A DNA stretch of 64,000 nucleotides from Anaerolineales bacterium (GCA_016928575.1 JAFGKK010000131.1:1-64000); one strand, 5' to 3'. Shown: positions 9,238 through 18,523, numbered from the stretch's first letter. Numbers and translations are program-made. Notes: generated from the sequence alone by a model not told the origin.

Positions 9238-11832
9238 CTACCGCCGCACCTTCCCGCCCAAATCCCCTTCCAATGCCTCGATGATTCGTCCGCGCAGTTC
9301 GGCCGCCTCGGCGTTCGAGAGGGTCTTGTCGGACGATTGGTAAGCCAGCGAAAAAGCCAGACTCTTCATGCCCGCCCCCGCCTGCTCGCCGCGGTAGACG
9401 TCGAACAGCCGGATTCGCTTCAACAGCCCGCCGCCCGCACTGCGGATGGTTTGGATCACCCGCCGGGCGGGCATCGCTTCCGGCACGGCGACGGCCAAGT
9501 CCTCGAGCACCGGCGGATAGTCGGAGATCGGCGCGATCGCGTAACGCTGCTGCAAGCCCGGCCGCAGAAGTTCGAACTCGAGTTCGGCCGCCAGGAGATC
9601 CCGCCCCGCCCATTCGTAGCGCGCGGCGGTTTGCGGATGCATTTGCCCCGCGACGCCGACCGGATGGCCGCCGAGGAGGATCTTGGCGCAGCGCCCAGGA
9701 TGAAACCGCGGATCGGACGCCGATTCGAAGGCGATGCCGTCAAGGTGCAGGCCGGCGAACCATTCCTCGAGGATCCCTTTCAGGTCGTAAAAATCCATCG
9801 GCGTGCGGTCGGCGGGCCGCCAGTCCCCGTCCGTCCGCGGGCCGGCCATCACGATCGCCAGCTGGGCCGGTTCGTCCGGGAGCGGATTCGCGCCGGGAAG
9901 GTAGACCGGGCCGAGTTCGAACAGGGCGATCCGGTCGGTGTGGGCGGCGTTGCGGGCGGCGGTTTCCAGCACCGCCGCGAGCACCGAACGGCGCATCACG
10001 CAGCGTTCCGGGACGATCGGATTGGCAAGCCGGATGTATGCGGGATCCGGAGGTTTGCCGCCCGGCGGGTACATCCCGGCTTCGCGTTCGGGCGCCGTCA
10101 GATGGTAGGTCAGAACCTCCTGCAGTCCGAGGTCCACCAAGAGATCCCGGGCGGCTTCTTCCTGTTCCAAGGAGGTGTTCGAGCGCTGCTTGGGCAAGAG
10201 GTCCCCGATTTGCGCTTCGGGGATGCGGTCGTATCCGTAGATCCGCGCAATCTCCTCGATCAGGTCGGCTTGGCCGATCACGCCTTTTCCGATGTCGAGG
10301 CGGTGGTCGGGCGCGGCGACCTGCAGGGTGACGTCCTCGTCGGCGATCTTCCCCTTCCGTTTCCGGCGCGGGGCGGTTTCTTTCACCCGGCAGGAGAACT
10401 CCAGGCTTTCCAGGATTTGCGCCACCTTCTTGAGCGGGATGTGTATTCCGAGCAGGCGGCGGACCTCCTTTAACGGCAGATCCACGCGCACGATCGGCGC
10501 CTTTTTGGGGTAGGCGTCAACCACGTCGCGCGAGATGGCGCCCCCGCCGAGGGTGCGCATCAGTTCGGCGGCGCGCGAGAGTCCGCGCAGGGCGACCGCG
10601 GGGTGCACGCCGCGCGAGAAGCGGAAAGCGGCTTCCGAGGGCAGCTTTTGCGCGTCGACGGTCCGCCGGATGTTGATGTAATCCCAGGCGGCGGCTTCCA
10701 GCAGGATGTTCTTGGTTTCGTCGCGGACTTCGCTCTCCGCGCCGCCCATCACCCCGGCGATCGACAGCGCGCCCTTTTCGTCGCAGACCAAGACGGTGAA
10801 TTCGTCGAGCCTGCGCTCCGCGCCGTCGAGCGTGGTCAGCGTTTCGCCCTGCTTGGCGGTGCGGGTGACGATCGTCACCGGCCCGCCGGCGCGCGCGGCG
10901 AGCGAATCCCAGTCGAAGGCGTGCAGGGGCTGGCCGGTCTCGAGCATCACATAGTTGGTGATGTCGACGATGTTGTTGATCGGGCGCATCCCCGCGCGGG
11001 TCAGCCGGCGCTGCATCCACTCCGGGCTGGGTCCGATCGACACCCCGCGGATGAGAACCGCGGTGAAGCGCGGATTGAGGTCCGGGTGTTCGATTCGGAT
11101 CTTCAGCTGTTTGCGGAGGGATTCGCCCTCGGCCTTCATCCCGTAGGAAGGCGGCCGGAGCTTGCGGCCGGTGAGGGCGGCCACTTCGCGGGCGATTCCC
11201 ACCAGGCAGGCGTTGCGGGCCATGTTGGGGTTGATCTTGACCGTGAAGATCACGTCGCCCAGGTAATCGGCGAGCGGCGCTCCAACCGGGGCGTCGTCGG
11301 AAAGAATCATCACGCCCTCGTGCGCCTCGGAAATCCCCAGCTCCTTCTCGGAGCAGATCATCGAATAGGATTCCACGCCGCGGATCTTCATCCGCGAGAG
11401 GGTGGCGAGCACCTGCCCCGGCTGGTGGCCGTCGTAGAGCACCGATCCCTCGCGGGCGTAGGCCACCTTGAGCGGCCGGGCGAGCGGTCCCTGGCCTTTG
11501 TAGGGGAACAGGTTCGGCGCGCCGGTGAGCACGGTGTGGATCGTCTGCCCGTCGTCGAGCCGGCACAGCACCAGGCGGTCGGCGTTCGGATGCGGCATCA
11601 CCTCGAACACGCGGCCGACGACGATCTTCGACCGGTCCCAGGCCAGCCCCTTGGCTTTGGGGCCCGGCGCGTCGGCGGGCGGCAGCCCGTCGATGTGGCC
11701 GTTGTGCGGGGCTAGGCCGATGTATTCGACCGCCTCCACCTCCAGTCCGGCGAAGGTCAGCCGTTTGGCGAGTTCCTCGGGGGTGAGGTCGAAGTCGACG
11801 TATTCTTTCAGCCAGGAAAGAGGCACTCTCAT
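9238..11832 (-). CDS. pheT: Phenylalanine-tRNA ligase beta subunit
   Basis: Beta subunit of the alpha2-beta2 PheRS, 864 residues, somewhat longer than the usual ~800. In order: N-terminal helix-containing start (M-R-V-P-L-S-W-L), EMAP/tRNA-binding domain around residues 60-190, the B3/B4 editing region in the middle, B5, and the C-terminal ferredoxin-fold anticodon-binding domain (about 770-864). A Lys/Arg-rich insert (about residue 515) lies in the B5 region. It is downstream of pheS with 175 bases between them, unusually long for pheST, and that gap carries GGACCATGG-type repeats. Confidence 0.97.
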   Translation of the reverse strand: MRVPLSWLKEYVDFDLTPEELAKRLTFAGLEVEAVEYIGLAPHNGHIDGLPPADAPGPKAKGLAWDRSKIVVGRVFEVMPHPNADRLVLCRLDDGQTIHTVLTGAPNLFPYKGQGPLARPLKVAYAREGSVLYDGHQPGQVLATLSRMKIRGVESYSMICSEKELGISEAHEGVMILSDDAPVGAPLADYLGDVIFTVKINPNMARNACLVGIAREVAALTGRKLRPPSYGMKAEGESLRKQLKIRIEHPDLNPRFTAVLIRGVSIGPSPEWMQRRLTRAGMRPINNIVDITNYVMLETGQPLHAFDWDSLAARAGGPVTIVTRTAKQGETLTTLDGAERRLDEFTVLVCDEKGALSIAGVMGGAESEVRDETKNILLEAAAWDYINIRRTVDAQKLPSEAAFRFSRGVHPAVALRGLSRAAELMRTLGGGAISRDVVDAYPKKAPIVRVDLPLKEVRRLLGIHIPLKKVAQILESLEFSCRVKETAPRRKRKGKIADEDVTLQVAAPDHRLDIGKGVIGQADLIEEIARIYGYDRIPEAQIGDLLPKQRSNTSLEQEEAARDLLVDLGLQEVLTYHLTAPEREAGMYPPGGKPPDPAYIRLANPIVPERCVMRRSVLAAVLETAARNAAHTDRIALFELGPVYLPGANPLPDEPAQLAIVMAGPRTDGDWRPADRTPMDFYDLKGILEEWFAGLHLDGIAFESASDPRFHPGRCAKILLGGHPVGVAGQMHPQTAARYEWAGRDLLAAELEFELLRPGLQQRYAIAPISDYPPVLEDLAVAVPEAMPARRVIQTIRSAGGGLLKRIRLFDVYRGEQAGAGMKSLAFSLAYQSSDKTLSNAEAAELRGRIIEALEGDLGGKVRR

Positions 11833-11867
11833 GATCTGACTCCCTTATCCAATGGTTTCATCCGCTC

Positions 11868-11995
11868 TCGAAACAGACCACGGACCATAGACCGCGGACC
11901 ATGGTCGGGGTTTTTACGGGATCCAATCTGCGCGTCCGGCGAAGCCAAACGGAGAGGAACCGACGGCTGTGGTCCACCATCCATGGTACATCGTC
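11868..11995. repeat. GACCATGG-type degenerate repeats in the pheS-pheT gap
   Basis: The pheS-pheT spacer contains GACCA, GGACCATAG, GGACCATGG and, further on, GGTCCACCATCCATGGTAC. The word is the same as in the larger array at 13.56-13.71 kb. No coding potential or terminator is seen. Confidence 0.65.
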
Positions 11996-12007
11996 TCGGA
12001 CGTCCAA

Positions 12008-13036
12008 TCAGAACTGTTCCAAAAATCGAAGATCGTTGCCCCAGAAATAGCGGATGTCCTCGATCCCGTGGCGCAGCATGGCGATCCGCTCCGGCCCCAT
12101 GCCGAAGGCGAAGCCGGAGACGGTTTTCGGATCGTACCCGCCGTTGCTCAGCACCGTCGGGTGGACCATCCCGGCGCCGAGGATTTCCAGCCAGCCGCTG
12201 TACTTGCACACCGGACAGCCCTTCCCGGCGCACAGGAAGCATTCGATGTCCATTTCCAGGCTGGGTTCGGTGAAGGGGAAGTGATCGGCGCGGAATTGGG
12301 TGCGCACGGTTTCGCCCCACATCCGGCGGGCGAAATCCGCCAGGGTCCCCTTCAGGTTGGCGAAGGTGATGCCGGGCCCCACCGCCAGGCCTTCCACCTG
12401 GTGGAATTGGATCTCCGAGCGCGCGGTGATCTGCTCGTAGCGGTAGCACATCCCGGGCAGAATCACCCGCACCGGTCCGGGCGCATACTCGCGCATCGCG
12501 TGGATCTGCCCCGGGCTGGTGTGGGTGCGCAGCAAGACGCCCGGATCGGTGGTGTAGAAGGTGTCCCACATGTCGCGCGCCGGGTGGTGGGGCGGGATGT
12601 TGAGCAGGGTGAAGTTGTACTCGTCGGATTCCACGTTCGGACTGCGGTAGACCTGGAATCCCATGTCGGCCCAGACGGCGTAGATCCGGCGCAGAACCTG
12701 CGAAGAAGGATGCAGGCGCCCGCGGCGGACGGGCCTGCCCGGCAGGGTGACGTCAAGCTGTTCGCTGTGCAGCGCGCGCTCCAGATCGGCCGCCTCGAGC
12801 GCTTGCCCGCGCCGCCCGTAGGCGGCCTCGAGCGCGCGTTTGATTTCGTTTCCGCGCTTGCCGGCCTGCGGCCGCTGCTCGGCGGGAAGTTTGCCCAGGT
12901 CGCCGAGGAAGGTCGAAAGCGGCGCGCTGCGGCCGAGGTGGGCCGTCTTCCACGCCGCGAGCGCGGCGGAATCCTTCACCGCTTCCAGCGCGGCCAGGGA
13001 GTCTTTTTCGATTGTTTCCAATTGTTCCAACATCAT
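12008..13036 (-). CDS. pheS: Phenylalanine-tRNA ligase alpha subunit
   Basis: Catalytic subunit of PheRS, 342 residues, normal length. The N-terminal coiled coil (about residues 1-85) is followed by the class II core: motif 2 region with H-T-S-P-G-Q, C-Y-R-Y-E, and motif 3 near G-F-A-F-G-M-G-P-E-R. The start at 13036 is M-M or M-L (two adjacent Met codons). Expression is probably controlled by the T-box leader immediately upstream. Confidence 0.97.
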   Translation of the reverse strand: MMLEQLETIEKDSLAALEAVKDSAALAAWKTAHLGRSAPLSTFLGDLGKLPAEQRPQAGKRGNEIKRALEAAYGRRGQALEAADLERALHSEQLDVTLPGRPVRRGRLHPSSQVLRRIYAVWADMGFQVYRSPNVESDEYNFTLLNIPPHHPARDMWDTFYTTDPGVLLRTHTSPGQIHAMREYAPGPVRVILPGMCYRYEQITARSEIQFHQVEGLAVGPGITFANLKGTLADFARRMWGETVRTQFRADHFPFTEPSLEMDIECFLCAGKGCPVCKYSGWLEILGAGMVHPTVLSNGGYDPKTVSGFAFGMGPERIAMLRHGIEDIRYFWGNDLRFLEQF

Positions 13037-13179
13037 TCCTCCACCGAGGGTGTGCTTGATCGAAGGCGCCGTTTTTTGGTCCGTCTCTCTCCCGCATCCG
13101 GCCCCTCGCGGGCGGCGTACGGGGAGCGGCCTTTCCGCGGACGGCGCCGGGACGGGCTGCCCGGCGCGGGCCGGGAATT

Positions 13180-13496
13180 TAAAACAAAAACCCCGTCCGT
13201 CTCAGGGACGGGAGGAATTCCCGCGGTGCCACCCTGATTGCCCCGAACAAGGCGCGGGGCCGGCTCGTTCCGGCGCCCTGAGCGAAGCCAAGGGGACCGG
13301 CGTCCCGGATAACGGAGGGAATATCCGCTCCGGTCTACTTGGCCCGCGGCGACGCGGGCGGTTCAACCGGAGGGCTCGGGAGGGAACTTCGGCGGTTTCT
13401 TCCGGGAACGGATTCCAATCCCGGGATTCGTCCCGGGTCCGTTCTTTCCTGTCGGCGGCAGGCCGCCTACTCTTCTCCGTCGCTGCCTGTGCAACG
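13180..13496 (-). promoter_or_regulatory. T-box leader (riboswitch) of pheST
   Basis: On the minus strand the T-box core AGGGTGGCACCGCGG lies at 13221-13235. The antiterminator pairs TCAGGG with CCCTGA and GCGGGA with TCCCGT around the TGGC bulge. The competing terminator is CCCGTCC/GGACGGG (13192-13212) followed by TTTTTGTTTT; both use the same CCCGTCC. Stem I shows the usual GAGTAGG...GACAGGAAAG distal elements near 13.46 kb. A TTC triplet in the stem I descending strand could be the specifier, but I cannot place it securely. Uncharged tRNA-Phe would stabilise the antiterminator and allow pheST transcription. Confidence 0.9.
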
Positions 13497-13502
13497 GGGG
13501 GA

Positions 13503-13530
13503 ATTATCCCCCAACGCAGTTTCCTGTCAA
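13503..13530 (-). promoter_or_regulatory. Promoter of the pheST T-box leader
   Basis: Minus-strand TTGACA (13525-13530), 16 bases, GATAAT (13503-13508). The predicted start of transcription is near 13496, directly before stem I of the T-box. Confidence 0.8.
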
Positions 13531-13559
13531 GAGAGTGGAAGGGGGCCGTCGTCCAAGGA

Positions 13560-13712
13560 CGATCGAGCAAGGAAGCAGACCTTGGACGATGGACGATGGA
13601 CCATGGAAAAACCGACGGCGGACCATGGGCGGTTGACGATGGGCCATGGAAAAACCGACTGCGGACCATGGGCGATAGACGATAGACGATGGACGATGGA
13701 CCATTGCCGATT
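13560..13712. repeat. Degenerate GGACCATGG / GACGATGGAC array
   Basis: About 150 bases built from the words GACGATGGAC, GGACCATGGAAAAACCGAC and ATGGGCGA, each repeated two to five times with variation. A small reprise (CCATGGTCCATGGTCC) occurs at 13.82 kb. The unit spacing is irregular and there is no conserved repeat/spacer structure, so it is not a CRISPR. No gene is visible in 13531-13725. Confidence 0.8.
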
Positions 13713-13725
13713 ATTGAAAAGGAAG

Positions 13726-13792
13726 GTTGCGCGCGGCCGAAAGAAAAAGACCGCCTGGCGTCGAGGCGGTCTTTTTCTTTCGGCCGCGCAAC
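13726..13792. terminator. Long bidirectional inverted repeat/terminator
   Basis: GTTGCGCGCGGCCGAAAGAA and onward pairs almost perfectly with the complement ending at 13792. The arms are about 29-31 bases and include A5/T5 tracts, around a short loop. It lies 60 bases downstream of the ABC transporter stop codon and could terminate transcription in both directions. Confidence 0.8.
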
Positions 13793-13853
13793 AATCGTTT
13801 CCTTGCGATTCTCGACCATGGTCCATGGTCCGGCGTCCAGCGTCAGGGTTCCA

Positions 13854-15749
13854 TCACTCCCTCTCCACCCGTTCGAACTGACTGTTGTAGAGTTCGGCGT
13901 AGACACCGCCCTGCGCCAGGAGCTGTTCGTGTTTTCCCTGCTCGACGATGTCGCCGGCCTTCATCACCAGGATCCAATCTGCGTCGCGGATGGTCGAAAG
14001 CCGGTGGGCGATGATGAAGCTGGTGCGGCCCTGCATCAGGGAGTCCATCGCCCGCTGGATCAGCTGTTCGGTGTGGGTGTCGACCGAACTCGTGGCCTCG
14101 TCGAGGATCAGGATCGCGGGGTCGGCCAGGATCGCGCGGGCGATCGTCATCAATTGCATCTGGCCCTGCGAGAGGTTGGTCGTCTCCTCGTTGACCATCG
14201 TGCGGTAGCCCTCGGGCTGGGTGCGGATGAAGTGGTCCGCGTGGGCGGCCTTGGCGGCGGCGATCACCTCGGCGTCGGTCGCGCCCTCCCGCCCGTAGCG
14301 GATGTTTTCCATCAGGGTCCCGTTGTAGAGCCAGGTATCCTGCAGCACCATCCCGAACAGGCAGCGCAGGCCGCCGCGGGCGAACTCGCGGATATCGTGC
14401 CCGTCGATCCGGATCGATCCGTCCGCGACGTCGTAGAAGCGCATCAGCAGCTTGACCATGGTGGTCTTGCCGGCGCCGGTCGGGCCGACGATGGCGATCT
14501 TCTGGCCGGGCTCGACGGTGGCGCAGAAGTCGTTGATGATGATTTTCTCGGGCAGGTAGCCGAAATGCACGTTCCGGAACTCCACCTTGCCCGACACCTT
14601 TTCCGGCTTCCAGGCCGGGACGGGATCGGGCGTTTCGTCGGCTTCGGCCAGAAACTGGAAGACCCGTTCGGCCGAGGCCGCCGTCTGCTGGAAGACGTTG
14701 GAGATGTTGGCGATCTGCATGATCGGCTGGGTGAAGTTGCGGACGTACTGGATGAAGGCCTGGATGTCGCCGACGGTGATGGTGTTGCGCGCCGCGAGGA
14801 ACCCGCCCAGAATGCAGATCCCCACGTACCCGAGGTTGCCGACGAAGTTCATGATCGGGAACATCATCCCGGAGAGGAATTGGGATTTCCAAGCCGAATC
14901 GTACAGCGTGTCGTTGAGCCGGTCGAACTGGGCGACGCTCTTGGCTTCGCCGTTGAAGGCCTTCATCACGACGTGCCCGCCGAACATCTCCTCGATGTGG
15001 CCGTTGACGTGGCCGAGGTAATCCTGCTGGCGTTTGAAGAAGATCTGGGAGGCGCGGACGATCGCGGCGATGATGGCGAAGGAAATCGGCAGGATGGCCA
15101 GCGCCACCAGGGTCATCTGCCAGGAGATCGAAAGCATCATCGCCAGCACCCCGGCCAGGGTCGCCACCGAGGTGATGATCTGGGTCAGGCTCTGGTTGAG
15201 GGTCTGGCTGACGGTGTCGACGTCGTTGGTGACGCGCGAGAGGACCTCGCCGTGGTTGGTCCCGTCGAAGTAGCGCAGCGGCATACGGTTGATCTTCTCG
15301 GCGATGTCGCGGCGGAAGCGGTAGGTGATGTTCATCGAAATCCCGGACATGATCCAGCCCTGGATATACATGAACAGCGACGAGACCAGGTACAGCCCGA
15401 GGGTCAGGAGCAGGATGTCGCCGATGTAGCCGAAGTCGATCGAGCCGGTGCCGGAAATTTGGGCCAGCACGCCCTCGAACAGCTTGGTGGTGGCCTGGCC
15501 GAGGATCTTGGGGCCGGCGATGGAAAAGGCGGTCGAAGCGAGCGCGAACAGGATCACCGCCAGGATCGCGATCCGGTACTTCCCCAAGTACCCGATCAGC
15601 GTGGCCATCGTGCCGCGGAAATCGCGCGGCTTTTCGCCCTTCATCATCGCCATCGGGCCGCCGTGTCCCATCGGGCCGCGGCCGCCGAACGGGCCGCGCT
15701 GCGCGGCGGGGCCCATCGCCGGGCGGGAAGGTGCGGTCTGATCGGTCAT
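13854..15749 (-). CDS. ABC exporter subunit with consensus ATPase site (YfiC/LmrD-like)
   Basis: 631-residue half-transporter: a six-helix exporter domain (about residues 40-350) and an ATPase domain (about 380-620). Walker A is G-P-T-G-A-G-K-T-T, the signature L-S-Q-G-Q-M-Q, and Walker B L-I-L-D-E, with the catalytic glutamate present. The first ~35 residues are a Pro/Gly/Met-rich cytoplasmic extension. Its start overlaps the stop of the upstream ABC gene by four bases (ATGA), so they are coupled and likely form a heterodimer. Probable multidrug or lipid exporter; substrate unknown. Confidence 0.92.
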   Translation of the reverse strand: MTDQTAPSRPAMGPAAQRGPFGGRGPMGHGGPMAMMKGEKPRDFRGTMATLIGYLGKYRIAILAVILFALASTAFSIAGPKILGQATTKLFEGVLAQISGTGSIDFGYIGDILLLTLGLYLVSSLFMYIQGWIMSGISMNITYRFRRDIAEKINRMPLRYFDGTNHGEVLSRVTNDVDTVSQTLNQSLTQIITSVATLAGVLAMMLSISWQMTLVALAILPISFAIIAAIVRASQIFFKRQQDYLGHVNGHIEEMFGGHVVMKAFNGEAKSVAQFDRLNDTLYDSAWKSQFLSGMMFPIMNFVGNLGYVGICILGGFLAARNTITVGDIQAFIQYVRNFTQPIMQIANISNVFQQTAASAERVFQFLAEADETPDPVPAWKPEKVSGKVEFRNVHFGYLPEKIIINDFCATVEPGQKIAIVGPTGAGKTTMVKLLMRFYDVADGSIRIDGHDIREFARGGLRCLFGMVLQDTWLYNGTLMENIRYGREGATDAEVIAAAKAAHADHFIRTQPEGYRTMVNEETTNLSQGQMQLMTIARAILADPAILILDEATSSVDTHTEQLIQRAMDSLMQGRTSFIIAHRLSTIRDADWILVMKAGDIVEQGKHEQLLAQGGVYAELYNSQFERVERE

Positions 15750-17986
15750 GACAGTTCCTCCTTGCTCAATTGCGCCTCGGCGATGCCGCGGTAGACTTCG
15801 CAGTTTTTCAGCAGCTCGGCGTGGGTGCCTTTCCCGGCGATCCGGCCCTCATCGAGGACGACGATCTGTTCGGCATGCATGATCGTGGAAATGCGCTGGG
15901 TGACGAGGAGCAGGGTGCAGCCGGCCATCCGCTGCCGGAGCGCTTTGCGCAGCGCCGAGTCGGTCTTGAAATCCAGCGATGAGAAACTGTCGTCGAAGAT
16001 GTAGATCGGCGCCTTCTTCACCAGGGCCCGGGCGATGGCCAGGCGCTGCTTCTGCCCGCCGGAGACGTTCGCGCCGCCCTGGGCTACTTCCGCCTCCAGC
16101 CCCGCCGGGTTGGCGGTGATGAACTCCTTGGCTTGGGCGATCTCGGCCGCCTGCAGAAGCTCCTCGTCGGACGCGTCCGGATCGGCGTAACACAGGTTGC
16201 TGCCGATCGTTCCGGAGAACAGGTTGCTTTTCTGCGGCACGTAACCGATTCGGCCGCGCAGGTCGCTCTGCGTCACCGCGCGGACGTCCACCCCGTCGAT
16301 CAGGACCGCCCCGTCCGTGACTTCGTAGAAGCGCGGGATCAGGCTGACGATCGTGGATTTGCCCGAGCCGGTGGTGCCGATGAAGGCGGTGGTCTCGCCG
16401 GGCCGGGCGGTAAAGGAGATGTCGTGGAGCACGTCTTCCTCGGCGCCCGGGTAGCGGAAGCACACGTCGCGGAATTCGACCGTGCCGCGGAACGGCTCGG
16501 GGAAGCGCCGCGGGTTCTGCGGGTCGCGGATCGACGGCGCCGTGCCGAGCACGTCGGCGATCCGGTCGGCCGAGACGGCCGCGCGGGGCAGGATGATGAA
16601 CATGATCGAGAGCATCAGGAAGGAGAAGACGATCTGCATCGCGTACTGCATGAAGGCCAGCATGTCGCCCACCTGCATCCGGGCTTCGGCCACTTGGTGC
16701 GCGCCGACCCAGATGATCAGCACCACCAGCCCGTTCATCACCATCATCATCACCGGCATCATCACCACCATGATCCGGTTGATGAACAGCAGAGTCCCGG
16801 TGACGTCCCGGTTGGCCTTGTCGAACCGCTCCTCCTCGAAAGCCTGCCGGTTGAAGGCGCGGATCACCATCATCCCGGAGAGGTTCTCGCGAACCACCAG
16901 GTTGAGCCGGTCGATCAGCTTCTGAATGCTCTGGAACTTGGGCAGGGCGACGGCGAAGACGGTGAGGATCAGGCCGAAGAGGACGATCACCGCCAGGGCG
17001 ATGATCCACCACATGTCCGCGCTTTTCCCCACCGCGCGGATCACCCCGCCGATGCCGATGATCGGGGCGTAAAACACCATCCGGATCGTCATCAGCACCA
17101 CCATCTGGATCTGGGTGACGTCGTTGGTGGAGCGGGTGATCAGCGAGGCGGTGGAAAATTGGTCGAATTCGGCGCTGGAAAAATCCTCCACCCGCGCGAA
17201 GACGTTGCGGCGCAGGTCGCGCGCAAATCCCGCCGCCGTTTGCGCCGAGAGGAACCCGACCGCAACGGTGCACGCGCCCGAGAGCAGGGTCAGGAGCAGC
17301 ATCAGGATGCCGGTGTGGACGATGTAATCCGTCTGCAGTTTTTCCGTGTTCATTCCCAGCGCGGCGTATTCGTTCTTCACCGCCCCGACGGCCATTTGGG
17401 TGATCATGCTTTCCCCCAGGGAGGCGAATCGTTCGTTAATGGAGTCGCTGATCTGGGCGCGGGCGTCCGCCGGAAGCATGCGCAGCACGGTCCACAGGTC
17501 CATACCCGGCGGGATCCGCGAAACGTCCAGCCCGGAGGATTGCGCCATTGCGGCGGCTTGCTCCGGATCCTTCAGCAATTGCTCGATGGTGTACGTCACG
17601 AGCAGCCCCTTGCCCAGGATCGGATTGAGGTCCGCCGTTTCAGCGGCATCAATCCGGTTCAGGATGTAGACCGGGCCCTCGGCCAGGGCGGGATACTGCT
17701 TGAGGTATTCCCCGTATTCGGCCGAGGCGCCGTCGATCAGTGTGTAACTCGCGAGGACGCGCGTTGTTTCGTCGGCGGTGAGGAAGAGGGTCAGCCGGTC
17801 CATTTCGCTCTGCCGGATCGCCAGGGGGACGGCGTTCTCGATGCCGCCTTGCTGGATGCCGTTGTTGACGATCCTCGACATGTAATCCGGCAGGGCCAGG
17901 TCGGCGTTGGCTTGCAGGAACAGCAAGCCGACCGCGACCAGGATCAGCAGGGCGTAGGGCCGCAAATATTTTAGTAAACGGGTCAT
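15746..17986 (-). CDS. ABC exporter subunit with degenerate ATPase site and extracellular insert
   Basis: 746-residue half-transporter. A roughly 200-residue hydrophilic insert sits between the first and second membrane helices (about residues 30-225), and accounts for the extra length. Walker A is G-T-T-G-S-G-K-S-T and the signature V-S-G-G-Q-K-Q. After Walker B the catalytic Glu is replaced by Asp (I-F-D-D-S-F-S-S), as in asymmetric exporters such as TM287/288 or BmrC/D. With its partner this gives one active and one degenerate ATP site. It is the second gene of a MarR-ABC-ABC operon, 45 bases after marR. Confidence 0.92.
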   Translation of the reverse strand: MTRLLKYLRPYALLILVAVGLLFLQANADLALPDYMSRIVNNGIQQGGIENAVPLAIRQSEMDRLTLFLTADETTRVLASYTLIDGASAEYGEYLKQYPALAEGPVYILNRIDAAETADLNPILGKGLLVTYTIEQLLKDPEQAAAMAQSSGLDVSRIPPGMDLWTVLRMLPADARAQISDSINERFASLGESMITQMAVGAVKNEYAALGMNTEKLQTDYIVHTGILMLLLTLLSGACTVAVGFLSAQTAAGFARDLRRNVFARVEDFSSAEFDQFSTASLITRSTNDVTQIQMVVLMTIRMVFYAPIIGIGGVIRAVGKSADMWWIIALAVIVLFGLILTVFAVALPKFQSIQKLIDRLNLVVRENLSGMMVIRAFNRQAFEEERFDKANRDVTGTLLFINRIMVVMMPVMMMVMNGLVVLIIWVGAHQVAEARMQVGDMLAFMQYAMQIVFSFLMLSIMFIILPRAAVSADRIADVLGTAPSIRDPQNPRRFPEPFRGTVEFRDVCFRYPGAEEDVLHDISFTARPGETTAFIGTTGSGKSTIVSLIPRFYEVTDGAVLIDGVDVRAVTQSDLRGRIGYVPQKSNLFSGTIGSNLCYADPDASDEELLQAAEIAQAKEFITANPAGLEAEVAQGGANVSGGQKQRLAIARALVKKAPIYIFDDSFSSLDFKTDSALRKALRQRMAGCTLLLVTQRISTIMHAEQIVVLDEGRIAGKGTHAELLKNCEVYRGIAEAQLSKEELS

Positions 17987-18031
17987 GGGTTGCTTTGTCT
18001 CCTTGAGTGCGCGCCCGTGCGGTGCCGTCCG

Positions 18032-18490
18032 TCAGGCGGCCGGCCGCCGGTCTCGTTCGAGCGAGGCGGCGTTCGCCAACAGCAGTTTAAGCGCCGCGGC
18101 GGCCTGGACCTGCTCCTGCGGGGAAAGGCGCTGTACCAGGCGGCGCAGCCAGTCCTGCCGGGCCTGGATCCCCTCGGCAAGGATCCTGCGCCCCTTGTCC
18201 GTTAGGGCGATCTGTTTGACCCGCCGGTCGTTCGGGTCTTCGGCGCGGCGGATCAGGTCCTGCTGAACCAGGCCTTCGAGCAGTTGGCTGGCTGCGGCGG
18301 CGGTGACGCTGAGCTCGCTGCTGATATCCCTTACGCTGCATTCGCCCCGGCGGATCCGGAAAAGTGCCCCGATTTGCTGCATCGATACGCCCTTCTCCCT
18401 GGAAAAGCGCAGCATGGTGCGCATCGAATTCCGCATCGATACGCCGGTCCATTCGTGCAACAGGTCCAGGCATTGCTCGCCGAGGGTCAT
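18032..18490 (-). CDS. MarR-family transcriptional regulator
   Basis: 152-residue winged-helix repressor. The winged helix spans about residues 35-105 with the typical L-x-x-x-G-L-V/I-x-R and D-x-N-D-R-R-V-K motif of the wing (D-P-N-D-R-R-V-K). It heads the operon encoding the two ABC exporter subunits and probably represses it until a ligand binds. A short inverted repeat just upstream of its start codon is a candidate operator. Start at 18490, ATG of M-T-L-G-E-Q. Confidence 0.93.
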   Translation of the reverse strand: MTLGEQCLDLLHEWTGVSMRNSMRTMLRFSREKGVSMQQIGALFRIRRGECSVRDISSELSVTAAAASQLLEGLVQQDLIRRAEDPNDRRVKQIALTDKGRRILAEGIQARQDWLRRLVQRLSPQEQVQAAAALKLLLANAASLERDRRPAA

Positions 18491-18497
18491 TGTTCAT

Positions 18498-18517
18498 CCT
18501 TTCTGAATAGTTAAAGG
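18498..18517 (-). promoter_or_regulatory. Candidate MarR operator
   Basis: CCTTT-N10-AAAGG, an inverted repeat lying between the -10 box and the marR start codon, where an autorepressor would block initiation. The arms are short, so this is tentative. Confidence 0.4.
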
Positions 18518-18523
18518 CGCGAA

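Noticed and set aside
10603-11715. 370-codon plus-strand frame opposite pheT
   Set aside because: Shadow of a well-conserved gene; no motif and no ribosome site.
13560-13712. Possible CRISPR array
   Set aside because: Repeat units vary in length and sequence and there are no unique spacers of uniform size.
13689-15794. 701-codon plus-strand open frame opposite the ABC exporter gene
   Set aside because: Low-complexity Asp/Val/Arg/Gly-rich translation with no domain. The opposite strand encodes a clear ABC transporter, so this is a GC-rich shadow.
16133-17974. 613-codon plus-strand open frame opposite the second ABC gene
   Set aside because: His- and Asp-rich translation, no motif; shadow of the antisense exporter frame.
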